Positions 50,343 through 58,392 of a DNA stretch of 64,000 bases are shown here, one piece after another. The DNA lies in the NCBI GenBank assembly GCA_039029735.1, contig JBCCFL010000026.1, forward strand, positions 1-64,000. The letters are read 5' to 3'. The DNA is from CADEDH01 sp039029735 (GTDB lineage: Bacteria; Actinomycetota; Acidimicrobiia; Acidimicrobiales; SZUA-35). How positions within the stretch are numbered: the stretch's first letter is position 1; each line of letters opens with the position of its first letter. The notes below the pieces were generated by a model. That model did no database searches. It saw nothing but the letters and a program-made list of their open reading frames with translations, and was not told the origin of the DNA. Position numbers and translations under genes: made by a program.

Positions 50343-51115
50343 CGACCGACGAACTCAGGCGAGCGCTTCTCCAAGAAGCTGGCGATGCCCTCCTTGTGGT
50401 CCTCGGTGGCGAACAGGCGTGCCAGGTTGATGGCGACCCATTCCCCCAGGTCCTCCCAATCCGGGTCGAGCGCCTTGCGGAGGCCGTGCTTGATCGTCTG
50501 CACGGCCAACGGTGGGTTGGCGGCGATCCGAGCTGCCAGCTGGTGGGCTGTCGTCATCAGGTCGTCGTTGGCCACCACGCGGCTCACCAGCCCCATCGCC
50601 TTGGCGTCATCAGCGCTGATCACATCGCCGGTGAACAACAGCTCAGCAGCTCGCTCGCGCCCGACAGCTCCAGAGAGGCGAGCGAGGCCAGCCACGTCGC
50701 AGGTGAGGCCACGCAACACGAACAGCTCACCGAAGCGAGCGTCGACGGCGGCGATGCGGATGTCGGCGAGGAGAGCCAGTTCCATCCCCCACCCCACCGC
50801 TGCTCCGTTCACGGCTGCGATCACCGGGATCGACGTGGCCAGCAAGGCCTCCGCCAGTGGCGTGATCTGGGGTTCACGGGCGAGTCGGTCAGCGGGCGGG
50901 TCGTCCGGGTTCGCCATCACCTGCTTCACATCGTCGCCAGCGCAGAAGGTGTCTTCGGCGCCGGTGATGATGAGGCAGCGGGCGGTGCTGTTGCGCACGG
51001 CATCGGTCAGCTCGGCATAGGTCTGCCTCGTGAGCGAGTTCTTGGCCTCCGGCCGGTTGATCGTCAGCACCTCGACGTGGCCTTCGGTGCTGACCAGCAC
51101 ATCGGAGTAGGTCAT
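50339..51115 (-). CDS. Enoyl-CoA hydratase/isomerase family protein
   Basis: This 258-residue crotonase-fold protein has an oxyanion-hole pattern ALIITGAEDTFCAGDDVKQV near residue 60 and AAVNGAAVGWGMELALLADI near residue 105, followed by ARFGELFVLRGL. One catalytic Glu is expected near GMELAL; a second catalytic Glu is not obvious, so hydratase, isomerase or another crotonase reaction are all possible. It is the first gene of a two-gene unit with the solute-binding-fold protein (4-base overlap). Confidence 0.85.
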   Translation of the reverse strand: MTYSDVLVSTEGHVEVLTINRPEAKNSLTRQTYAELTDAVRNSTARCLIITGAEDTFCAGDDVKQVMANPDDPPADRLAREPQITPLAEALLATSIPVIAAVNGAAVGWGMELALLADIRIAAVDARFGELFVLRGLTCDVAGLARLSGAVGRERAAELLFTGDVISADDAKAMGLVSRVVANDDLMTTAHQLAARIAANPPLAVQTIKHGLRKALDPDWEDLGEWVAINLARLFATEDHKEGIASFLEKRSPEFVGR

Positions 51116-51258
51116 GCTCGCACCCTAGTTTCAGGGTCGGCCGGTCCACGACGTGGGGCGTTCGACCCATATTTCAACTCAAGGTCTGGGCCGAACGCAC
51201 CGTAGATCAGAACAACCCCGGATCGTCTCCGTCCGGGGCAGACACGCATCGGCAACCC

Positions 51259-51299
51259 GCTGGTCGAGTCGGGATTCCTGCCCTCCCGGCTCGACCAGC
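51259..51299. terminator. Strong terminator-like hairpin after the VOC gene
   Basis: A 16-bp stem with one G-T wobble (51259-51274 against 51284-51299) and a 9-nt loop lies 60 bases downstream of the minus-strand VOC gene stop. It has no T-run on either side. Confidence 0.65.
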
Positions 51300-51358
51300 C
51301 CTACCGATCGCACACCTTGCGGTCAACGGCCACGAGGGCGTCGGGCGGCCGTGCGCCC

Positions 51359-51853
51359 TCAGCCAACCACGTTGCCGTACATCTCGCCAAGCGGATCTGC
51401 GATCAGCTCCACCCGCTCGCCGTCGGGGCCGTTGAAGTACAACGACGTCTCAACCTGGTGATACCCGACCCCAGCAGCGTCGAGCTTGGCCTTGAGCCGC
51501 TCCCACTGGGTGGGCTCCATCGAGATGGCCAGGTGGTGGAGGCTGCCGAGCACTTCGGCGTAGGGGCCGAGGCCGAGGCCGGGGAAGTCGAAGAATGCGA
51601 GCGAGTTGCCGTGGCCGATGTCGAAGAAGAAGTGGGTGGAGCCGGTGTAGTCGCGGTTCTCGAACAGCTCCGTGAGCGGAAACTCGAGCAGCCCCTGGTA
51701 GAAGTCGATCGTCTTCTCAACGTCGGAGCTGAGCAGGGCAACGTGGTGCACGCCTCGGGCGGTTGACGCCGGGCGCTCCTCGCGGGGCCTGAGATGGCGG
51801 GATCGGAGTTCGGCCCACTCGTCGGTGCGGTCGATGTCGGCGCCGTGGCTCAT
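51359..51853 (-). CDS. VOC (glyoxalase/dioxygenase fold) family protein
   Basis: This 164-residue vicinal-oxygen-chelate protein has paired beta-alpha-beta3 modules: the first with GVHHVALLSSDVEKTIDFYQ (metal-ligand His), the second with HHLAISMEPTQWERL. The C-terminal GPDGERVELIADP carries the usual Glu ligand. The family includes glyoxalase I, extradiol dioxygenases and resistance proteins, so the reaction is not determined. ATG 51853 is divergent from a membrane-protein gene; about 105 bases separate the starts. Confidence 0.85.
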   Translation of the reverse strand: MSHGADIDRTDEWAELRSRHLRPREERPASTARGVHHVALLSSDVEKTIDFYQGLLEFPLTELFENRDYTGSTHFFFDIGHGNSLAFFDFPGLGLGPYAEVLGSLHHLAISMEPTQWERLKAKLDAAGVGYHQVETSLYFNGPDGERVELIADPLGEMYGNVVG

Positions 51854-51959
51854 GGTTGCCTCCTGGGCATGCGAGTGTGGGACGTGGAAACCACGTGACG
51901 CCCTACCCTATTCTCCCGCTGGAATCTCCCGCTGTGTCGGGTGGACGTGGGAGGCGCGG

Positions 51960-52853
51960 GTGAGCACACACGAGAACGACACGCCGTCGGCTGAGCCGTC
52001 AGAACCGTCGAACAGCGCGGCCGCAACGGACAAGTCGCTACTGCTCGACGACCTCGACGAGCGGTTCGCCGCCTTCCAGGCCTTCCGCAAGAGCGACGCC
52101 ACACAGTCGGAGTCGATACTGAACGCCCTCGGCGCTCAGGACGACGTGGACCGTGACATCGTGCTCGAGCTGTCGGCACCGCAACCGCTCGGGCATCCCG
52201 ACCGGTTCCTGAAGGCCCACGCCCTCGCCGTGCGGTCGCTCGAAGTGCTCGATCGCAACGGCGCCCGAGGCGTGACCGTCCGCGGGCTCGGCCCACTCGG
52301 GCCGGTTGCGGGGTTCTTCATCCGCCAGGTGGCCCACTTCATCGTGCGCAGCTACCAGGCCACCGTCGTCGACCGGATGCTCTGGCTCTACGCCCGCCGC
52401 GAAGCCAACGCCGACCCGAACGACCCGCAACGGCGGCTCCTGACGCGGGCTCGCATCCACATGCAGCGGCTCGCGCCCGGATTCAAACGCAACCCGCTCG
52501 GCGTCCCGACCTTCCTGTTGGGCGGTGCCGTGCTCTCCACCCTCGCCCGGCTCCTACTCGACGCCGCAGGCTCGGCCACCTCATCGCTGTGGACCCAGGC
52601 CGCCGCCACGATCGTGGTGGGCCTCCTCATCGCCGGTGCCGCCTTCGTGATCCTGCGCGGAGCCGCCGTAGCTCGTCGTCGGATACTGCTCACCACCGAC
52701 AAGCCGCTCAGCGCCTTGTGGCAGACGATCGGCCGCTGTGGCGAGCCGCCTCGCGATCAGGCGCGCACGATTGCCACCCTCGCCATCGGGCTCACGTTCA
52801 TCCCGTGGGTGATCATCCCCCTCGGCCTGCTCCTGGCCTGGCTCACGAGCTGA
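51960..52853 (+). CDS. Membrane protein of unknown function
   Basis: This is a 297-residue protein with a Ser/Glu/Asp-rich cytosolic N-terminus (about 1-60), a helical region with several Arg pairs, and hydrophobic helices at about 180-200, 218-238 and 275-295. I recognise no domain. GTG 51960 is preceded by GGGAGG (51949-51954). The open frame upstream to 51825 would overlap the divergent VOC gene and is rejected. Confidence 0.65.
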   Translation: MSTHENDTPSAEPSEPSNSAAATDKSLLLDDLDERFAAFQAFRKSDATQSESILNALGAQDDVDRDIVLELSAPQPLGHPDRFLKAHALAVRSLEVLDRNGARGVTVRGLGPLGPVAGFFIRQVAHFIVRSYQATVVDRMLWLYARREANADPNDPQRRLLTRARIHMQRLAPGFKRNPLGVPTFLLGGAVLSTLARLLLDAAGSATSSLWTQAAATIVVGLLIAGAAFVILRGAAVARRRILLTTDKPLSALWQTIGRCGEPPRDQARTIATLAIGLTFIPWVIIPLGLLLAWLTS

Positions 52854-52901
52854 GCATCGCAAGAGCCGACCTGTTGCGTCCCAGCCAGACCTGACGCTGC
52901 G

Positions 52902-53885
52902 TCAGCCGAAGTCGACGGCGAAACCGGCGACGAGGCCCTCCGGATCCTGCACGAGCACGGTCTCGCCTCGGTTCGACCACACGGGGAACTCTTCGCCGAG
53001 GTAGAACGAGCCGCCGCCGGAGGAACCACGGCCTGTGATCACTCGGAGCGTGCCCCCGGCGTCGAGATCGCCAACATCGTCGAGCAGGAACCGGTTCGAC
53101 GTGGTCTCGTCGCGGATTGCCCACCCGCGGAGATCGACGGCCTCGGGGCCGCGGTTGGTGATCTCCACCCACTCCTGATCGAGATTCTCGCGGTCGTCAC
53201 CGGGCGCGTTCATGTTCCAGTCGGTCACCCAGATCTGGGTCGGCGATCCGCACACGTCACCCCACCACCCGCGCCGCTCGTCCATGGCCAGGATCATGGC
53301 GTCGATCAGGGCCGGGTCGTCGTTCGACCACAGGGCCAGCGCCCAGCCCGCTCGCACCAGCACCTCGGCAGCGCTCACACCACCCACGTAGAGATCGCCG
53401 AGGGTGCGGCCGAAGCGATCCTCCTCGATGGCGACGAACTCGATCGGCCCGCTGGCGAGGAACGCACCGAGCACCGCTCGGGCCTCCGCACCGGGGCAGC
53501 TGGTGCGATCGGCGAGCGAGTTGAGCTCGGGGGCGTTGATCCCGATGAGGCGAACCTCCACCACGCCGTCGGCCGTGCGGATCTCCAGTGAGTCGCCGTC
53601 GATCGGTCGCTCGACCTCGGCGGCCACGGCCCCCGGAATCGGAGCAACCGTGGTCGACGCGGCCTGTGTCGCCTCCGCAGCGTCGCCGCCTGCATCGGCC
53701 GACGGATCAGCCGGCTCGTCGGTTGGCGCCCCCGGCTCATCGTCGGACTGGACGGCCTCCACCTCGGTGCCATCGGAGCCGACGCCGTCGGCTCCCGTGG
53801 CCACCTCCTCCACGCAGCCTGCGCCCGCCAGCATCACGGCCAACAGCACCAGCGCGCCGGCCGTCCACCTGCTCCACCCGCCCAT
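52902..53885 (-). CDS. Lipoprotein with staphylococcal-nuclease and lamin-tail domains
   Basis: This 327-residue exported protein has signal VLLAVMLAGAG ending in a lipobox cysteine, an acidic Asp/Glu/Pro linker (about 30-85), an SNase domain (about 88-205) and a C-terminal lamin-tail domain (about 215-325). SNase motifs are PIDGDSLEI, VRLIGINAPE and EEDRFGRTLGDLY. The lamin-tail part shows QEWVEITNRGPEAVDLRGW. Such proteins degrade extracellular DNA or RNA, and the lamin-tail domain may bind surfaces or nucleic acid. An adjacent short palindrome (CTGACGC-T-GCGTCAG, 52891-52905) overlaps the stop. Confidence 0.85.
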   Translation of the reverse strand: MGGWSRWTAGALVLLAVMLAGAGCVEEVATGADGVGSDGTEVEAVQSDDEPGAPTDEPADPSADAGGDAAEATQAASTTVAPIPGAVAAEVERPIDGDSLEIRTADGVVEVRLIGINAPELNSLADRTSCPGAEARAVLGAFLASGPIEFVAIEEDRFGRTLGDLYVGGVSAAEVLVRAGWALALWSNDDPALIDAMILAMDERRGWWGDVCGSPTQIWVTDWNMNAPGDDRENLDQEWVEITNRGPEAVDLRGWAIRDETTSNRFLLDDVGDLDAGGTLRVITGRGSSGGGSFYLGEEFPVWSNRGETVLVQDPEGLVAGFAVDFG

Positions 53886-53896
53886 TGCGCCAGCCC

Positions 53897-54994
53897 TCAG
53901 GCCGTGACCGGCTCGACGTTCCAGAGGCGAGCCTCGGCCACGCCGAAGATCGTCACCACGGCACCGTCCGCGGTCACGAGCTCGGCCGCCGGCTCCTCCC
54001 CCGCGACGTCGGGCAGGTCGGTGCGGGTGAGGCGCAGGCGGTCGGTGGCCACCGGATAGCCGTAGTGCCGGCAGCCGTTGATCGACGTGAACGCCTCCAA
54101 CTGGTCGAGGGCACCGGCGTGGTGGAACACCTCGGCCACCACCGGTAGGGCGAACGGCGCGTTGAAGATGCCGGGCTTCGCCACCGCGGTGTGCTTGTGG
54201 GTGTTGGGGTGGGGGGCCGAGTCAGTGCCGAGGAAGTACGAATCCGAGCCGGACGTGGCAGCAGCCACCAGCGCCTCGCGGTCTTCAGGTGAGTTGATGA
54301 TCGGCTTGCAGTACAGATCGGGGCGCAGGCCGTTGGCGAGGAGATCAGTGCGGTCACAGCGAAGGTGGTGGGGCGTGATCGACCCCTTCACCTGCGGATG
54401 GTCGGCAACGAAGGCGGCGCCGGCAGCCGTGGACAGGTGTTCGACTGTCACGCGCAGCTCGGGCAGTTCGGCCACGAGGGGTACCAGTTCGGCGTCGAGG
54501 AAGGCCCGCTCGCGATCGAACACGTCGAGCTCGGGATCGGTCGCCTCGGCGTGGACCAGCAGTGGCATACCCGAGCCGGCCATGTGCTCGAGGATCGGCC
54601 GGAAGGCAGCCAGGCCCCGCCCGCCGTGCTCGGAGTTCGTGGTCGCCCCGGCCGGGTAGTACTTCACCGACATGACCTCGCCCGATTCCTGGCCCTTGCG
54701 CAGATCTTCGATCGTCACCGTCTCGGTCATGTACAGCGCCATGCACGGGGTGAAGTCGGGGCGGGCGTCGGGCCCGGCCGCATCGAGGATCCGCTGGCGG
54801 TAGGCCACGGCCGCGTCGGTGGTGGCGATTGGTGGCACCAGATTCGGCATCACGAGCGCATGGCGGAACCACTGAGCGGTGAGCGGCGTAACTGCGCTGA
54901 GCATGTGGTCGTCGCGCAGGTGCACGTGCCAGTCATCGGGGATGGCGATCTCGACGACGGGGCCGTCGGCGGTGGCAGCGGAGGAGGCGTTCAT
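53897..54994 (-). CDS. pyrC: Dihydroorotase
   Basis: This 365-residue enzyme of pyrimidine synthesis closes carbamoyl-aspartate to dihydroorotate. It is the class II (PyrC) type: DWHVHLRD carries two zinc-binding histidines, VKYYPAGATTNS holds the lysine that is carboxylated, and VEHLSTAAG, TPHHL and GTDSAPHP supply further metal and catalytic residues. The frame opens at 55102, but ATG 54994 gives the normal N-terminus. No other pyr genes are adjacent, which is usual for this class. It ends 11 bases before the SNase lipoprotein gene starts, on the same strand. Confidence 0.95.
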   Translation of the reverse strand: MNASSAATADGPVVEIAIPDDWHVHLRDDHMLSAVTPLTAQWFRHALVMPNLVPPIATTDAAVAYRQRILDAAGPDARPDFTPCMALYMTETVTIEDLRKGQESGEVMSVKYYPAGATTNSEHGGRGLAAFRPILEHMAGSGMPLLVHAEATDPELDVFDRERAFLDAELVPLVAELPELRVTVEHLSTAAGAAFVADHPQVKGSITPHHLRCDRTDLLANGLRPDLYCKPIINSPEDREALVAAATSGSDSYFLGTDSAPHPNTHKHTAVAKPGIFNAPFALPVVAEVFHHAGALDQLEAFTSINGCRHYGYPVATDRLRLTRTDLPDVAGEEPAAELVTADGAVVTIFGVAEARLWNVEPVTA

Positions 54995-55153
54995 GATGTC
55001 TCGGAGCCTAACCAGGCCCGGCGAGGCTGACGCCGGCCGTGGAGGCGACAGGATCGTTGACTCTCCGTGGCCAAGGTGCAAGCCTGAGCGCCGGCGCCAC
55101 ACATGGGCTGCGTGCGCGCCCCGCCCCGCTCACTCATTGCGAATGGAGGGCCC

Positions 55154-56455
55154 ATGTTCGACTCCGTGTTCGTCGACATCGCCATCGGACTGGCCGTGGT
55201 GTTCTTCGTCGTGTCGTCTCTGGTCGCGGCGTTGAACCAGTGGGTGAGCTCGGTGCTCAACATCCGCGCCAAGGTGCTCTGGAACGCGCTCGCCAACCTG
55301 TTGGACCCCGCCCCCGGCGGAACGGCCGGCGTTGCGTCGTTCGACATCCCGTTCATGCAGTCGCTCATGGTGTTCGCCAGGAGTGATCGCCGGCCCCGCC
55401 TCAGGCGCACGCTGTCGAACGACGCCAGTCAGGTGGCCCGCACGCTCGACGATCTGGCCCGCTCGCCGATCATCGCCCCGCTCGGCGGCATCTCACGCGG
55501 CCGCACCACGGTGGACCACATTCCGGCCCCGATGATGTCGGCGGCGCTGATGGAGCTCGCCACCAAGGCCCGAGGGGCCGAGGTGTCCCGCTACCTCCAC
55601 GAGGCCCGAGAAGCGCACGCCCGAGCCACGGCCGCTGACAACCCCGATCCTGAGGTGGTGGTGACGGGCTGGCACGAAGCGGCGAACCCTGGCGCCTTGG
55701 CCATGGCACTCACCGACCGAGGCCTGTCGGCCAACCTGGCCCAACCGATCGAGGCCAGCGCCGCCGCCTGGCAGGCCGCCATCCATCGAGCCGATGCGCT
55801 CGCCGGCGCCGCGGCCCTGAACAACGCCATGCTCGCCGCCGTGGAGCGCATCGCCGATGCCAACGAGTCGGCCGCCGTGGCCGACCTCAAGGCCCTCACC
55901 GCCAGCACCCCGGTTGGCGCTGCGGTCGACTCGATCACCACCCGGGCCGCCGCCGGTACCGACGCAGTGATCGGTGAGCTGAGCGCGTGGTTCGACACCT
56001 ACATGGAGGAGGTGCGGGCCCTCTACCGCAAGGCGGCCCGCCGCATCCTGTTTCTCGCCGGCATCGCGATGGCAGTGGCACTCAACATCAACGCCATCGA
56101 TCTCGTCGAGGACCTCCGCCTCGACTCCGACCGCCGCACCGCACTCACCGCCGCCGCCGACTCGGCCGCCGCCTGTGAGGACGACAACGTGGTGACGTGT
56201 GCTGAACAGCTCGTCGGGGAACTCAACCCCGACGCCGGCAGCGGCGAGATGGTGGACGACATCACGCTGCCGGTCTTCGGCCAGTACGTCACGCCGTACG
56301 AGGCGCTGGGCCTCTGGACCGACGACATGCCCGACGACAACGCGGTGCAGGTGGTGGCGGGATGGCTCCTTACCGGCGTGGCCGTGTCGCTCGGGGCGCC
56401 GTTCTGGTTCGACGTGGTCCAGCGACTGTCTGGCTATCGCCGGTCCCGCCTGTAG
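55154..56455 (+). CDS. Membrane protein of unknown function with large soluble helical region
   Basis: This is a 433-residue protein with an N-terminal transmembrane helix (DIAIGLAVVFFVVSSLVAALNQWV), a long Ala-rich helical region (about 70-290), a second hydrophobic helix (ILFLAGIAMAVALNINAIDL), a loop with a Cys pair (ACEDDNVVTC) and a last helix near the C-terminus that ends GAPFWFDVVQRLSG. The final segment resembles one often seen in bacterial membrane proteins of unknown function. GGAGGG lies just before ATG 55154. It is convergent with the carnitine operon. Confidence 0.7.
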   Translation: MFDSVFVDIAIGLAVVFFVVSSLVAALNQWVSSVLNIRAKVLWNALANLLDPAPGGTAGVASFDIPFMQSLMVFARSDRRPRLRRTLSNDASQVARTLDDLARSPIIAPLGGISRGRTTVDHIPAPMMSAALMELATKARGAEVSRYLHEAREAHARATAADNPDPEVVVTGWHEAANPGALAMALTDRGLSANLAQPIEASAAAWQAAIHRADALAGAAALNNAMLAAVERIADANESAAVADLKALTASTPVGAAVDSITTRAAAGTDAVIGELSAWFDTYMEEVRALYRKAARRILFLAGIAMAVALNINAIDLVEDLRLDSDRRTALTAAADSAAACEDDNVVTCAEQLVGELNPDAGSGEMVDDITLPVFGQYVTPYEALGLWTDDMPDDNAVQVVAGWLLTGVAVSLGAPFWFDVVQRLSGYRRSRL

Positions 56456-56477
56456 CGGGCCCGGCCGGGTGTGGCGG

Positions 56478-57509
56478 TCAGCTCCCGAGCCGCGTGGTCA
56501 CCGCCGCCCGCTGGCGTGCAAGCGTCGCTCCAGCACCCCATTCGTTCGCTTCGAGAGCGCGGAGGATCGCCGCGAGGTTGCGGTCGCGAGCCCGCTCCAG
56601 CTCCCGGATCGTGAAGTGCCCCGACTGATCGTCAGACTGGGTGGCCACGGCGTCGATCAGGTCGTCGGTGAGTTCGGGGGTGTCCATCAGCTTGGTCCAC
56701 GGCCACGACAGGCACTCGCCGAACTGGGCGATGAATTGGCGCATGCCTCCCTCGCCTCCGGCCACGCGGTAGGTGTCGAACAGGCCCATCTGAGCCCAGC
56801 GAAGGCCAAACCCATAGGTGATGGCGTCGTCGATCTCGGCGGTGGTGGCCACGCCGTCGTTGACCAGCCACAGCGCCTCCCGCCACACTGCCTCCAGCAG
56901 CCGGTCGGCGATGAAGGCGTCGATCTCGGTGCGAACGTGGAGCGGACGCATGCCAACCGAGCGGTACCAGCCCTGAGCCTGCTCCAATACCGCTGCGGTC
57001 GTGGCTTCGCCGCCCACCACCTCCACGAGGGGCAGCAGGTACACGGGGTTGAACGGGTGAGCCACGATCAGCCGCTCGGGGTGAGCGAGCCCCTCGGCGA
57101 GCACGGTCGGCCGGAATCCCGACGTCGACGAGGCGATCACGGCCTCGGTCGAGGCGGCCTCCTCGATCGCGGCGAGGGTCGATGCCTTGATCTCGAGGCG
57201 TTCGGGAACGCTCTCCTGCACGAGCTGGGCCCCGTCGACGGCCTCTGCGACCGAGGCGCACACGGTGAGGTCTCCGGGGGTGACGGGCGGCAAGCCCAGC
57301 TCCGCCCAGGCAGTGGCCGCATTGGCCTCCACCTCGTCGAGGATGCGGGCGGCATTGGGTGACGGGTCGAAGGCGCGTACCGCCACCCCGGCCCGCCGGA
57401 ACCGAGCCGCCCAGGCAGAGCCGATCACACCACATCCGATCACCGCCACCTGGGTCGGAGGCATCTCGTCGGCTGGGTTCAGGGTGCCAGCGTCGAGGGT
57501 CTCAGCCAT
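56478..57509 (-). CDS. L-carnitine dehydrogenase (3-hydroxyacyl-CoA dehydrogenase family)
   Basis: This 343-residue NAD-dependent enzyme would oxidise L-carnitine to 3-dehydrocarnitine. It has a Rossmann motif VAVIGCGVIGSAW and the family signature AHPFNPVYLLPLVEVVGG. It also has the carnitine-dehydrogenase-like C-terminal region FGLRWAQMGLFDTYRVAGG followed by SWPWTKLMDTPELT. It is the third gene of an overlapping unit: its start overlaps the BKACE stop by 8 bases. The pseudomonad enzyme is sometimes fused to a betainyl-CoA thioesterase; no such domain is present here and no thioesterase gene is next to it. Confidence 0.85.
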   Translation of the reverse strand: MAETLDAGTLNPADEMPPTQVAVIGCGVIGSAWAARFRRAGVAVRAFDPSPNAARILDEVEANAATAWAELGLPPVTPGDLTVCASVAEAVDGAQLVQESVPERLEIKASTLAAIEEAASTEAVIASSTSGFRPTVLAEGLAHPERLIVAHPFNPVYLLPLVEVVGGEATTAAVLEQAQGWYRSVGMRPLHVRTEIDAFIADRLLEAVWREALWLVNDGVATTAEIDDAITYGFGLRWAQMGLFDTYRVAGGEGGMRQFIAQFGECLSWPWTKLMDTPELTDDLIDAVATQSDDQSGHFTIRELERARDRNLAAILRALEANEWGAGATLARQRAAVTTRLGS

Positions 57510-58392
57510 GGGCGGTGAGCTGCAGCTGCTCGCGCACCTCGGCCGGTTCCTTCACGCCGATGTTCATCGACGTGAGGATCTCGACGGCCCGACCCACCAG
57601 GTCGGCGTTCGAAGCCAGCTGGCCCCGGCCCAGGTAGAGGTTGTCTTCGAGGCCGACGCGGACGTTGCCGCCAGCGATGGCGGCCAGCGCCACGTACTGG
57701 AGCTGCTGGCGCCCGATGGAGAACGCGCTGAACACCCAGTGGTCCGGTGTGTTGTTCACCATCGCCATGAAGGTGTTGAGATCGGGCGGCGCACCCCACG
57801 GGATGCCCATGCACATCTGGATCATCACGGGATCGTCGAGCAGGCCGGCGTCGGCCAGGCTCTTGGCCTGCCACAGGTGCCCGGTGTCGAACACCTCGAT
57901 CTCCGGCCGCACCCCGAGCTTCTGGATCTGGAGTGCCATCTCGTGGAGCATCGCCGTCGAGTTGGTCATCACGTAGTCGCCCTCGCCGAAGTTCATCGTG
58001 CCGCAGTCGAGGGTGCAGATCTCGGGCCGCAGTTCGGCGATGTGCTCCATCCGTTCGGTGGCCCCGGCCATGTCGGTGCCGTCGGGGTCGAGGGGCAGCG
58101 GCGCCTCGACCGAGCCAAGCACGAGATCGCCGCCCATACCGCTCGTGAGGTTGAGGATCACGTCCACGTCGCTGTCGCGCACCCGCTCCACCACCTCGCG
58201 GTAGAGGTCCACCTCGCGGGCGGGGTCGCCCGTCTCGGGGTTGCGGACGTGAACGTGGACGATGGCCGCACCGGCTCTGGCTGCGGCCACGCAGTCCGCG
58301 GCGATCTGGGCCGGCGTGACCGGTACCCGATCCGATTTGGTGGCCGTGTCGCCCGAACCGGTCACGGCACAGGTGATGAACACTGAGCTCAT
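57502..58392 (-). CDS. BKACE-family beta-keto acid cleavage enzyme (3-dehydrocarnitine cleavage)
   Basis: This 296-residue TIM-barrel enzyme of the 3-keto-5-aminohexanoate cleavage family uses acetyl-CoA to split a beta-keto acid. It has ITCAVTGSGDT, a zinc-binding AAIVHVHVRNPETG, LNLTSGMGGD, CTLDCGTMNFG and GGNVRVGLEDNLY. Between a GBBH-like and a carnitine dehydrogenase gene its substrate is almost certainly 3-dehydrocarnitine, giving betainyl-CoA and acetoacetate. It overlaps the hydroxylase stop by four bases (ATGA) and the dehydrogenase start by eight. Confidence 0.85.
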   Translation of the reverse strand: MSSVFITCAVTGSGDTATKSDRVPVTPAQIAADCVAAARAGAAIVHVHVRNPETGDPAREVDLYREVVERVRDSDVDVILNLTSGMGGDLVLGSVEAPLPLDPDGTDMAGATERMEHIAELRPEICTLDCGTMNFGEGDYVMTNSTAMLHEMALQIQKLGVRPEIEVFDTGHLWQAKSLADAGLLDDPVMIQMCMGIPWGAPPDLNTFMAMVNNTPDHWVFSAFSIGRQQLQYVALAAIAGGNVRVGLEDNLYLGRGQLASNADLVGRAVEILTSMNIGVKEPAEVREQLQLTAHG

